Assembly: GCA_020347625.1 (NCBI GenBank)
Contig: CP070735.1
Location: 633,273 to 667,028 of the forward strand
Reading direction: 5' to 3'
DNA: 33,756 nt
Source of the DNA: Deltaproteobacteria bacterium
GTDB taxonomy: Bacteria > Desulfobacterota > Syntrophobacteria > BM002
The position numbers and the translations under genes were made by a program. A model generated the notes under the pieces. The model did no database searches. It saw only the letters and a program-made list of their open reading frames with translations, and had not been told where the DNA came from. This document shows, one piece after another, positions 25,772 to 33,756 of the stretch. Positions within the stretch are counted from its first letter, which is position 1. Each line of letters opens with the position of its first letter.

Positions 25772-25826
25772 TTTATTAAATGATTTCAGATAATTAAATG
25801 AGGAAATAATTAAGGAGGTATAACCT

Positions 25827-26684
25827 ATGATGGCCAACCAGCTCAGAACTACTGTTTTGCTGGCAGCCCTAACCGTGCTAATAGTCCTCTTCGGCAGAAT
25901 GTTCGGCGGCAATCAAGGCATGGTGATTGCCTTTATTTTCGCATTGGTAATGAATTTTGGCAGTTACTGGTTTTCAGACAAAATTGTCCTCGCCATGTAT
26001 CGGGCTAAGGAGCTAACCCCAAGTGAAGCTCCAAAAATCCACCAGTTGGTGGCAGAGTTGGCCCAAAGGGGGGGAATACCTAAACCGCGAATATATCTCA
26101 TTCCCTCTGAAACTCCCAATGCCTTTGCGACCGGCCGCAATCCGGAACATGCGGTGGTGGCGGTTACCCAAGGCATCGTTCGCTTACTGAACGATGACGA
26201 GCTAAAAGGTGTCTTGGCCCATGAACTGGGCCATGTCAAGAACCGTGACATCCTCATTGGGTCCATTGCCGCCACTCTCGCAGGAGTGGTGATGATGCTC
26301 GCCACTATGGCCCGTTGGGGCGCGATTCTTGGCTTTGGAGGCGGAAATGACGACGAAGGAGGAAGCAATATTCTGGTCCTCATAATTATGTCTATTGTTG
26401 CACCTTTGGCTGCCCTGCTAATTCAAATGGCCATTTCCCGCTCTCGGGAATACCTGGCAGATGAAACCGGAGCCCGTTTGGCGCAAAATCCCAGAAGTCT
26501 TGCCAGTGCCCTTGAAAAGCTGGCCTCCGCTTCTAAACGCATACCCATGCAGGAGGCCAAACCGGCAACAGCACACATGTTCATAGTCAATCCCCTAAGT
26601 GGTGGTGGCTTTGCCAGTTGGTTCAGTACCCATCCACCCGTTGAAGAGAGGGTTAGCCGTCTGCGGGCCATGGCAGTTGCCTGA
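25827..26684 (+). CDS. htpX: HtpX membrane zinc metalloprotease
   Basis: HtpX is an inner-membrane M48 protease that degrades misfolded membrane proteins. The 285-residue protein has two N-terminal spans (about 7-25 and 31-49), the cytoplasmic active site [11 protein letters not shown] with His132, Glu133 and His136, two more hydrophobic stretches (about 145-165 and 181-200), and the third zinc ligand Glu208 in [23 protein letters not shown] is the conserved substrate-edge motif. The ATG at 25827 has the perfect AAGGAGGT seven bases upstream, the strongest ribosome site of any long gene here. A strong terminator follows, so htpX is probably transcribed alone. No clear heat-shock promoter could be identified. 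Confidence 0.94.
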   Translation: MMANQLRTTVLLAALTVLIVLFGRMFGGNQGMVIAFIFALVMNFGSYWFSDKIVLAMYRAKELTPSEAPKIHQLVAELAQRGGIPKPRIYLIPSETPNAFATGRNPEHAVVAVTQGIVRLLNDDELKGVLAHELGHVKNRDILIGSIAATLAGVVMMLATMARWGAILGFGGGNDDEGGSNILVLIIMSIVAPLAALLIQMAISRSREYLADETGARLAQNPRSLASALEKLASASKRIPMQEAKPATAHMFIVNPLSGGGFASWFSTHPPVEERVSRLRAMAVA

Positions 26685-26715
26685 TCTCACCATCTTTTGT
26701 CCACCGTAAATCTGC

Positions 26716-26741
26716 CGGCGGGGTTCTGCCCCGCCGTTTTT
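26716..26741 (+). terminator. Intrinsic terminator after htpX
   Basis: CGGCGGGG (26716-26723), loop TTCTG, CCCCGCCG (26729-26736), then TTTTT. It lies 32 bases past the htpX stop. Confidence 0.93.
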
Positions 26742-26751
26742 GTGCCGTGAG

Positions 26752-26904
26752 GCAGAGCGCAGAGCGCTAAGCGCAGAGCGAAAGAAGCCAGAATTTAGAA
26801 TTTAGAATATAGAAAGTGGCACAAGTCTTTGTTTTCTCCTGTCTTCTGACTCCTGGCTCCTGAATTCTCTTTTTACGCTATGCGCTATGCTCTTTGCGCT
26901 ATGC
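26752..26904. repeat. Mirrored heptamer repeats between htpX and purA
   Basis: Four tandem heptamers at 26752-26779 (GCAGAGC, GCAGAGC, GCTAAGC, GCAGAGC) and three at 26791-26811 (GAATTTA, GAATTTA, GAATATA) form the left side. The right side has CTGACTCCTG and TGAATTCTC words, then GCTATGC-type words at 26877-26904. The order is roughly the reverse complement of the left side, so the whole is a long imperfect palindrome. No gene is present. Confidence 0.75.
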
Positions 26905-26918
26905 CTGTTACTCCCCGT

Positions 26919-26947
26919 TTGACATTTCTTAGCCAATCCATTATTCT
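26919..26947 (+). promoter_or_regulatory. Sigma-70 promoter for purA
   Basis: Perfect TTGACA at 26919-26924, 17-base spacer, TATTCT at 26942-26947. The leader to the purA ATG is about 120 bases and contains AATGGAGT (26961-26968) and its inverted copy ACTCCATT (27031-27038). Confidence 0.7.
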
Positions 26948-27045
26948 CTTGCGGGCTTAAAATGGAGTGGCAAGTTAATTAAGAGCTGATCAAACAGAAC
27001 CTTAGAAAAATCACTTTCCAACACTCCAAGACTCCATTACTTTAA

Positions 27046-28368
<1,323 letters not shown>

Positions 28369-28525
28369 TTTTTCTCGATCTCTTCCCCTGTTCTGCGATT
28401 GCGTTTACAATTAGCGCAGTGTTCCACTCTTTTTAGGCTTCCCATCCAATTCATTGGCTAGAAGCTGACGATAATCCAGGTGTTGTGGTGGTAGTTGATG
28501 TGAACCTGTTGACAAAGAAAAACAG

Positions 28526-30085
28526 ATGGCGGCGGAAACAGATCTAGTTGAGAAGAATGGAATCGAACAAGCCCTTCTAAAGCTCAATGAACGGTTGACC
28601 TCAAGGGCGCTGAGTATATGGATGGGAAAAGATAGCATCCCCTCCCAGCTGAAGATATATGATGGTTTTGAACACCTCTTGGATCCCCGCATTATATTGC
28701 AGATGCGTAGCGATGGGACTGAGTCCAGATTGAAAAATAGGGTCTTTCATACCCTTCTTGGACACTATCTACAATACCGCGTTTTCCCTTACGAAAACGA
28801 ATTGTTCACCTGGCTCAAAGGCGCTGCCGCTCACGTTAATGGCGAGAAGATCTATTTCAAAGACATCCTCTCCTGGTGTCAAAAACGAAGCGACCTCCAG
28901 GGACGGCGGATCTTAGAAAAAGAGACCAGCAGCCTGTGCAAATTCTTGAAACCTTTTGCCCTAAGTTTTTGGGAAGCCTTTCTGGAACTCTTGGACGATG
29001 AGTTTGGCTACAAGAGTTATTCGGCCTACTGTGAGGATAAGAAGCTCATTGACTACGAGAATCATTTCCACAAGCTTCAACAATTGCTCGAGCAGACCGG
29101 TGAAATTTATCTTGCCGCAATGGAGGGTTGGGTTCAAAATAGCCTGGGATTGCCGCTGGCTGAACTCAATAGATTTGATGCAATCTATCTGCTCGGATTG
29201 GGTGAACTGGACCGAATTTTCCCTAAGCAAATCCCCTTGGTGGATCACCTCGGCTTTTTCCAAAATTGGGGAATTCGGGTAGCAAACATTCCTGGACTTC
29301 ACCTGGAAATCGATTACTCGCCTCGAAAAAGCTTCCAGGCAATGAGCTTTGCCTTGAGAATCCCCCACGACATCCATCTGGTGATGAATCCCCAAGGTGG
29401 TTGGATCGACTTGGAAACACTTTTCCATGAAATGGGCCACGCCTTGAGTAATGTCTTTACTGATCCAGCGCTTTCGCCGCCTGAGAAAGATTTCTTCACT
29501 TCGAACACGCTTTCAGAATCCTATGCCTTCTTGCTTCAGAATATGTGCCTGTCCCCGCCCTTCCTGGAAAGACAACTGAAACTTTCCCCACGACAGATAG
29601 ATGAGATAACCTTTTACAAAACTTTGAAAGATATGTCCGTGTTCAGAAGATACGGCGGGAAATTTATGGCTGAGTATCAGATGTTCAAAGCAAATAACCT
29701 GACTGATGGTGACTTTTATGCAAGTCTCCTAAAAAAATACACGGGTTTTTCCTATCTCCCAGAAACCCAGCTCTTTGATCTGGCGCCAGAATTTTACGCG
29801 CTAGACTACCTGATCTCATGGATGGCTGAGGCCACTATGGAAAAATTCCTCAGGCGGAATCTGGGTTCTGAGTGGATGTTCAAGCGGGAAGCGGGCATGA
29901 TCTTGAAAGACTGGTGGCGAGCTGGCAATCGTTATGAGTTTGATGATTTTTTCAAGTTCAGCGGGCTGGGGCCAATTGACAGTACGGATATTCTGAAAAG
30001 GTGGATCAATAAGATCCCAACTACCAACGAAAACGATCGCCCAATTCACAAAGCGCAAACACTCGATGATGTTAGCAAAAACTAA
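28526..30085 (+). CDS. M3-like zinc metallopeptidase (oligopeptidase family)
   Basis: A 519-residue, mostly helical protein without signal peptide. The zinc site LFHEMGHALS supplies His301, Glu302 and His305, and Glu331 in NTLSESYAFLLQ, 26 residues after His305, is the expected third ligand of the M3 (thimet/oligoendopeptidase) fold. The N-terminal 280 residues are poorly conserved and the length is short for the family (typically 560-700), so it is a divergent member; cytoplasmic peptide turnover is the likely role. The ATG at 28526 has only a weak purine-rich site. Its end overlaps the small regulator gene at 30066 by 20 bases, implying co-expression. Confidence 0.75.
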   Translation: MAAETDLVEKNGIEQALLKLNERLTSRALSIWMGKDSIPSQLKIYDGFEHLLDPRIILQMRSDGTESRLKNRVFHTLLGHYLQYRVFPYENELFTWLKGAAAHVNGEKIYFKDILSWCQKRSDLQGRRILEKETSSLCKFLKPFALSFWEAFLELLDDEFGYKSYSAYCEDKKLIDYENHFHKLQQLLEQTGEIYLAAMEGWVQNSLGLPLAELNRFDAIYLLGLGELDRIFPKQIPLVDHLGFFQNWGIRVANIPGLHLEIDYSPRKSFQAMSFALRIPHDIHLVMNPQGGWIDLETLFHEMGHALSNVFTDPALSPPEKDFFTSNTLSESYAFLLQNMCLSPPFLERQLKLSPRQIDEITFYKTLKDMSVFRRYGGKFMAEYQMFKANNLTDGDFYASLLKKYTGFSYLPETQLFDLAPEFYALDYLISWMAEATMEKFLRRNLGSEWMFKREAGMILKDWWRAGNRYEFDDFFKFSGLGPIDSTDILKRWINKIPTTNENDRPIHKAQTLDDVSKN

Positions 30086-30380
30086 GCAAACCCGCCGTCA
30101 GCAGATAATAACCTTGCTATCTCAGGGAACTTACAGCTCCAGGGAATTGTCACAGGAGCTGGGAATATCAGAAAAGGAGGTCTGCACTCACCTGCCGCAT
30201 ATTGCCCGCTCCCTTGGCGCCCAGGAGAAAGAGCTGGTCTTGATACCCTGTCAATGCCTGGAGTGCGAATACCTTTTTGGCAGCCGCAAACGTTTTACCA
30301 AACCGAGTCGCTGTCCCCGCTGCCGTGGAGAACGTATTCAGGAGCCAAGGTTTATCGTTAAATCCCGTTCCGAGAAATAG
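30066..30380 (+). CDS. Small HTH-zinc ribbon transcriptional regulator (COG3357-like)
   Basis: A 104-residue protein with an N-terminal winged-helix segment (RRQQIITLLSQGTYSSRELSQELGISEKEVCTHLPHIARSL, about 10-50). A C-terminal zinc ribbon follows, with CQCLEC (about 62-67) and CPRC (about 83-86). This pairing matches predicted regulators of the HTH-plus-Zn-ribbon type, whose targets are unknown. Two ATGs (30066 and 30069) are possible starts, both inside the end of the peptidase gene. Control of the peptidase or redox/metal sensing through the ribbon cannot be distinguished from sequence. Confidence 0.78.
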   Translation: MMLAKTKQTRRQQIITLLSQGTYSSRELSQELGISEKEVCTHLPHIARSLGAQEKELVLIPCQCLECEYLFGSRKRFTKPSRCPRCRGERIQEPRFIVKSRSEK

Positions 30381-30466
30381 ATACCTAAACCTGGAAGGAA
30401 ATTTGTTGAGAAAAACGTTGCCTTAATTAATCGGCAGTAACCGTTCTTTCAGGTAGAGGGGCTTTC

Positions 30467-30856
30467 CTACTTCGCGCGTCTCCGGTGCACCATCATTTTT
30501 GCCTTGTAATGTTTGACAATCGCTTTTTGAAGACGTTGGCGCTCTCTAGTGGCGAGACGCGTGAAACGAACCACCATGCCCCGCGGTGTTATTTCATCAT
30601 CTGGACCGTAGCGATTAGACCAGATTACCTCAGCTTCCGCCACCAACAGCGACTCATTTTTTGCGACCTCAATACTCAAACTGGCGACATCATATAACCT
30701 AAGGGGGTCTTTGCAGCGGACAAATGCTTGCTGGGTGCTTATGTGTTTTGTTTTTCCTCTCAGAGGCCCGTCTGCGGTGAGCACAAGAACAGGGTAGTTG
30801 GCGTCTACTTTTGGATAATGGTGCCCTCTTTTTCTTCTTAATGTATTCAAAATCAT
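30467..30856 (-). CDS. Degenerate PilZ-domain protein
   Basis: A 129-residue basic protein with the PilZ beta-barrel pattern: YPVLVLTADGPLRGKTKHISTQQAFVRC, ASLSIEVAKNESLLVAEAEVIWSN and RGMVVRFTRLATRERQRLQKAIVKHY. PilZ domains bind cyclic di-GMP through RxxxR and D/NxSxxG. Here the second motif is HISTQQA (first residue His, last Ala) and the first is unclear (RRKRGHHYPK), so c-di-GMP binding is doubtful. The ATG at 30856 directly abuts GGAGGT; a TTG two codons later (30850) would have ideal spacing and may be the true start. It is convergent with the HTH regulator gene and divergent from the aro-phe leader. Target unknown. Confidence 0.7.
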   Translation of the reverse strand: MILNTLRRKRGHHYPKVDANYPVLVLTADGPLRGKTKHISTQQAFVRCKDPLRLYDVASLSIEVAKNESLLVAEAEVIWSNRYGPDDEITPRGMVVRFTRLATRERQRLQKAIVKHYKAKMMVHRRRAK

Positions 30857-31092
30857 ACCTCCATGCTCTCAGGCAGGATTGCCCGTTTTGGTGGACAACC
30901 GTTCTTTTTTGGCTCTAACTCTAGTAAGAAAAGCATTTTTGCGCCTAATGACTACAGGGGATGTAAGTCTTTCCTGGAGCGAATTTGCAAAGCCCGTACC
31001 AGCCGTTTTTCTGATTACCGAGCACTTATTGACGTTTCAGCAGATAAGGTGAATATTCATTACTGGGGAAACTTTAGTTAGTGAAGAACCTC

Positions 31093-31121
31093 TTGACAAA
31101 ATGAGGGAACTCTAATAAGGT
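31093..31121 (+). promoter_or_regulatory. Candidate promoter for the Phe attenuator and aro-phe fusion
   Basis: TTGACA at 31093-31098 is perfect. With 17-base spacing the -10 would be TAAGGT (31116-31121); TAATAA at 31113-31118 is a better hexamer at a short 14-base spacing. Start near 31128 would place the leader peptide ATG about 25 bases into the transcript. Confidence 0.5.
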
Positions 31122-31152
31122 GTCATTCTTTACTACATTAGGGATGACGAAG

Positions 31153-31242
31153 ATGCGCTTCAGACCAACAGGGAATGCAACATTTTCAATCGGACGCTTC
31201 TTTTTCTTTTGCTTTTTTAGTGGCGTCCGCCCGGTCTCCTAG
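31153..31242 (+). CDS. Phenylalanine-rich leader peptide
   Basis: A 29-codon frame, ATG at 31153 and TAG at 31240, encodes a peptide whose middle is FFFFCFF (codons 31198-31218): six Phe in seven residues, eight Phe in all. AGGG lies nine bases upstream; an in-frame ATG at 31144 is an alternative start. It sits between a promoter and overlapping hairpins that end in a terminator, 141 bases before a gene for DAHP synthase and prephenate dehydratase, the committed enzyme of Phe synthesis. This is the layout of the E. coli pheL attenuator. The call rests on composition and context. Confidence 0.8.
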   Translation: MRFRPTGNATFSIGRFFFFCFFSGVRPVS

Positions 31243-31354
31243 CGCTTCGCGTCTGGCCCCGGGTGGACCGAAACCGGTCGCCTCGGGGTGAAATCCTTCT
31301 TGTTATCATTGAACTCAAGCCCCAGGGCGACAAGCCCCGGGGCTTTTCTTTTTT
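31227..31354 (+). promoter_or_regulatory. Transcription attenuator with alternative hairpins
   Basis: Four segments can pair in exclusive ways. A (31227-31234, CCGCCCGG) pairs with B' (31259-31266, CCGGGTGG; 8 pairs, one G-U). B (31257-31270) pairs with C (31275-31288) through CCCCG/CGGGG and GACCG/CGGTC with an AAAC loop. C' (31280-31288, GCCTCGGGG) pairs with 31335-31343 (CCCCGGGGC; 9 pairs, one G-U). The terminator is AAGCCCC (31317-31323) with GGGGCTT (31339-31345), followed by a U-rich run to 31354. A stall at the early Phe codons would leave A free, so A:B' forms, C joins the terminator's 3' arm, and transcription continues. A ribosome reaching the stop covers A, B:C forms, and the terminator folds. 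Confidence 0.75.
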
Positions 31355-31382
31355 ACAATTACAATTTTAAGGAGTCTTTCCC

Positions 31383-33260
31383 ATGATTCTCGTCTTGAAA
31401 CAGGGCATAAGTGAGGAAGAGAAAGATCAGGTTCGCAGCACTTTACGGGCAGAAGGATGTATTATCCGCGAGATGGCCACCGGCGATGAAACCATCTTCG
31501 GTGCGGTGGGGCAGATTAGCCGCGATCTGCGGTTTTTTGAACAATTGCCTGGAGTGGCCAAAGTGATTCCAGTCTCTCGACCCTACAAACTGGTAAGCCG
31601 AGAGATGCATCCCGAAGACACCGTGGTTCAAATTGGCGACGTGGAGTTGGGTGGTCCACGTATCGTGGTCATTGCCGGACCCTGTGCCGTAGAAAGCAGG
31701 GAGCAGGCCATGACCATTGCCAGAAAGGTGAAGGACGGTGGAGCCGTGCTTTTTCGCGGTGGCGCCTTTAAGCCGCGTACTTCACCATACTCTTTTCAGG
31801 GTCTTGGGGAAGAGGGTTTGAAGATTCTTGCCGCAGTGCGCGAAGAAACGGGGCTGAGAGTAGCAACTGAGATGACCTCCCCAGCTCAGGCTGACGTGAT
31901 GATGAAGTATGTAGATCTGGTTCAGATCGGCGCCCGAAACATGCAAAACTTCGAGTTACTTCGGAGCGCTGGACGCATCGGTAAGCCGGTGTTACTCAAG
32001 CGTGGCCTTTCTGCCACCGTGGAGGAGTGGCTGATGTCGGCCGAATACATTCTCTCTGAGGGTAACGATCAGGTCATCCTCTGTGAGCGCGGCATTCGCA
32101 CCTTTGAACGTTACACCCGCAATACCCTGGACCTTACTGCCATTCCCATCATCAAGAAGCTGACCCACTTGCCGGTGGTCATTGACCCCAGCCATGCTAC
32201 CGGAATCCGGGAAAAGGTGAGTCCAATGGCGCGTGCTGCCATCGCCGCGGGTGCAGACGGTCTGCTCATTGAGGTACACCACGACCCGGCCAACGCCCTC
32301 TCCGACGGGCCTCAGAGCCTTTACCCGGAGCAGTTTAAACAACTGATGAGAGACCTTTACGTGATCGCCCCGGTAGTTGGCAAACAACTTGATTTTGGCT
32401 ACCTGGAAAAGGCCACCGCAATCCGACTTCCGGCCGCAGCAAAAAAAGGCAGTCCAAAACGCGCTGTCTTTGCTGGCGAGATGAGGGCTTTCGCCCATAA
32501 AGCAGCCAGCCAGTTCTTTGGCAGTGAGGTGAAGATCGAACCGGTCTCCTCGTTTCGCCATGTGTTCCAGGAAGTAAAGGACGGCAACAGTGGTTTCGGT
32601 GTCGTTCCGCTTGAAAATTCCTTAACCGGAAGTATCCATGAAAACTACGACCTACTTCTCGAATACGACATCAAGATCGTGGGGGAGATAACCCTACGTA
32701 TTGTCCACGCCCTCATTGGTCACCCAGAAACCAAGCTCGAGGAAGTCACCCGGGTCATCTCTCATCCGCAGGCACTTGAGCAGTGTCGCGATTTTCTGGA
32801 AAGTCAGCAGGGCTGGGAACTGGTTGCGGCCAGGGATACTGCTACAGCGGTTCGGAGGATCAAAGAAAAGGGCAATACAGGTGAAGTTGCCATCGCAGCC
32901 AAGGAAGCAGCAGCCCTCTTTGGGCTTAAAATCCTCAAGGAGGGTATCGAGACCAACGCCAGAAATTATACTCGTTTCGTCGTTATAGCCGGCGATAGGG
33001 TTAGCAATGGTCCCAAGACAAAATCATCCCTGGTTTATGCAACGAGCAATAAGCCCGGCGCCCTATTTGATACCTTAAAGATTTTTGCAGAGAATGGGAT
33101 CAACCTTGTCAAGCTTGAATCCAGGCCTATCCACGGTAAACCCTGGGAGTATATGTTTTACGTGGATCTGGAGGCTGACGTGGAATCCACTGAACTGCGG
33201 GGAGTGATGGACGAACTCTCAGCAAAGACCGAGTTTCTCAAAGTTTTGGGAAGCTACTGA
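31383..33260 (+). CDS. DAHP synthase fused to prephenate dehydratase
   Basis: One 625-residue protein joins the first step of aromatic amino-acid synthesis to the committed step of Phe synthesis. Residues 1-70 are a ferredoxin-like regulatory domain as in Thermotoga-type DAHP synthase. Residues 75-340 are the barrel: Cys101 in AGPCAVES, FRGGAFKPRTSPYSFQG, KRGLSATVEEWL, His271 in DPSHATG, and LIEVHHDPANALSDGPQSL. From 358 comes prephenate dehydratase with VPLENSLTGSIHENYDLL and the catalytic TRF (530-532). A C-terminal ACT domain (about 547-625) contains ESRP, the Phe-binding motif. The dehydratase N-terminal motif, usually GxxGxxS, reads GEMRAFA. No chorismate mutase domain is present. The ATG at 31383 has AAGGAG seven bases upstream. 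Expression is probably set by the Phe attenuator. Confidence 0.93.
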   Translation: MILVLKQGISEEEKDQVRSTLRAEGCIIREMATGDETIFGAVGQISRDLRFFEQLPGVAKVIPVSRPYKLVSREMHPEDTVVQIGDVELGGPRIVVIAGPCAVESREQAMTIARKVKDGGAVLFRGGAFKPRTSPYSFQGLGEEGLKILAAVREETGLRVATEMTSPAQADVMMKYVDLVQIGARNMQNFELLRSAGRIGKPVLLKRGLSATVEEWLMSAEYILSEGNDQVILCERGIRTFERYTRNTLDLTAIPIIKKLTHLPVVIDPSHATGIREKVSPMARAAIAAGADGLLIEVHHDPANALSDGPQSLYPEQFKQLMRDLYVIAPVVGKQLDFGYLEKATAIRLPAAAKKGSPKRAVFAGEMRAFAHKAASQFFGSEVKIEPVSSFRHVFQEVKDGNSGFGVVPLENSLTGSIHENYDLLLEYDIKIVGEITLRIVHALIGHPETKLEEVTRVISHPQALEQCRDFLESQQGWELVAARDTATAVRRIKEKGNTGEVAIAAKEAAALFGLKILKEGIETNARNYTRFVVIAGDRVSNGPKTKSSLVYATSNKPGALFDTLKIFAENGINLVKLESRPIHGKPWEYMFYVDLEADVESTELRGVMDELSAKTEFLKVLGSY

Positions 33261-33266
33261 AGTAGG

Positions 33267-33471
33267 TCCGTTATCAGTTGTCCGTTGTCCGTTGCAAGGA
33301 ATGGGGCATAGAGTTAGAAAACAGAAGACAGGAGCTAGGAGACAGGAGTCAGAAGTTAAGGACTGAGACGATTTTCTCTTTCCTCCTGACTACTGACTAG
33401 TGGCTACTGACTACTTTATAAACACGGCTCGAACGATTTGAGCAACGGACCACTGACCACGGACAACTGAC
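33267..33471. repeat. 205-bp nested inverted repeat of GTCCGTTG and GACTACT words
   Basis: The left outer arm (33267-33296, GTCCGTT/TCAGTTG words) is mirrored at 33442-33471 (GCAACGGACC, GGACAACTGAC). Inner arms are AGGAGACAGGAGTCAG-type words near 33330-33350 against CCTGACTACTGACTAGTGG words near 33386-33410. The block at 33288-33322 is the third copy of the shared element at 10602 and 17569. It follows the aro-phe fusion stop by a few bases; no standard terminator is seen. Confidence 0.75.
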
Positions 33472-33544
33472 AAAGAGCCTTGCGCTGTCTGCCCTCTTTC
33501 TCCGCGTCTCCGTCTCCCCCTATCGCCGTGTCGTCTCGCAGTGC

Positions 33545-33756
33545 CTAGTAGTTCTCCTGCTTGCTGCTTGCTGTCTGCTGCCCGCTGCCGGCTGCCTCCG
33601 GCCTGCTGATCTCTAACTCCTCCCCTAACGTTTTCAGGATAATCTCCGGTCCCTTGCCGAATTCTCTCTCCCATCTCCGGATATGACCCTGGTCGGCGAA
33701 GCTGTAGTAGAGGTTTCGGCCGATGATTAGATGATCGAGCACCTGGATACCCATAA
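33545..33756 (-). CDS. radC: 3' end of RadC, with a repeat-derived C-terminal tail
   Basis: The visible 70 codons start inside the gene, which continues past the right edge. LGIQVLDHLIIGRN-like residues (here GIQVLDHLIIGRNLYYSFADQGHI) are the C-terminal strand of the RadC JAB/MPN domain; the metal-binding HxH part lies outside the window. RadC proteins normally end right after the SFxxxG segment. Here about 45 more residues follow, and the last ones (SRPEAAGSGQQTASSKQENY) are encoded by the CTGCTTGCTGTCTGCTG word repeat at 33559-33598, so the repeat has become coding. RadC is annotated as a DNA-repair protein, though its real role is unsettled. Confidence 0.82.
   Translation of the reverse strand, partial: MGIQVLDHLIIGRNLYYSFADQGHIRRWEREFGKGPEIILKTLGEELEISRPEAAGSGQQTASSKQENY
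33556..33598. repeat. CTG-type word repeat inside the radC 3' end
   Basis: CCTGCTTGCTGCTTGCTGTC followed by CTGCTGCCCGCTGCCGGCTGCC. GCTGCCGGCTG (33584-33594) is identical to 17681-17691. The repeat overlaps the last codons of radC. Confidence 0.7.

Overview
The window looks like a chromosomal segment of an uncultured, anaerobic Gram-negative bacterium, most likely Desulfobacterota (old Deltaproteobacteria). The evidence is Kdo/LPS genes next to pyrG, an ADP-forming acyl-CoA synthetase beside an acyl-CoA ligase and a complete Liv transporter, a PurS-PurL fusion, a DAHP synthase fused to prephenate dehydratase, a ferredoxin-like protein and intermediate GC. The lineage call is inference; no rRNA or tRNA gene is visible.

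Layout. (1) 1-3625, minus strand: pyrG-kdsA-kdsC and the first 18 codons of a probable lptC, driven by a good promoter at 3598-3625. pyrG uses a TTG start. (2) 3707-15561, plus strand: a CBS-ACT protein, a benzoate/aminobenzoate-type acyl-CoA ligase ending in a strong terminator, livKHMGF, a TatD-family hydrolase, a FlK-like acyl-CoA thioesterase and an ADP-forming acyl-CoA synthetase. Together these suggest uptake of amino or organic acids, CoA activation, and energy recovery from CoA thioesters. (3) 15703-18473, plus: a PF12224-type amidoligase followed by two class II glutamine amidotransferase paralogues. The first keeps Cys2 but has lost every other glutamine-pocket residue I can place. 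(4) 18583-19570: a 4Fe-4S protein bracketed by two related inverted repeats. (5) 19578-23746, minus: purQ and a PurS-PurL fusion. (6) 24090-25635, plus: a promoter and SmtB/CadC-type operator, a CadC-like metal sensor and an SO_0444/ArsP-type metal permease. (7) 25827-30380, plus: htpX, purA, an M3-like metallopeptidase overlapping a small HTH/Zn-ribbon regulator. (8) 30467-30856, minus: a degenerate PilZ protein. (9) 31093-33260, plus: a promoter, a Phe-rich leader peptide with mutually exclusive RNA hairpins, and the DAHP synthase-prephenate dehydratase fusion. (10) The 3' end of radC on the minus strand at the right edge.

Most intergenic gaps are filled with degenerate short tandem words of 7-9 bp, often arranged as long nested inverted repeats. 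They resemble the STRR (short tandemly repeated repetitive) sequences described in cyanobacteria.

The two strongest discoveries are the unannotated phenylalanine attenuator upstream of the aro-phe fusion, and the amidoligase module with an intact and a pocket-dead glutaminase paralogue.
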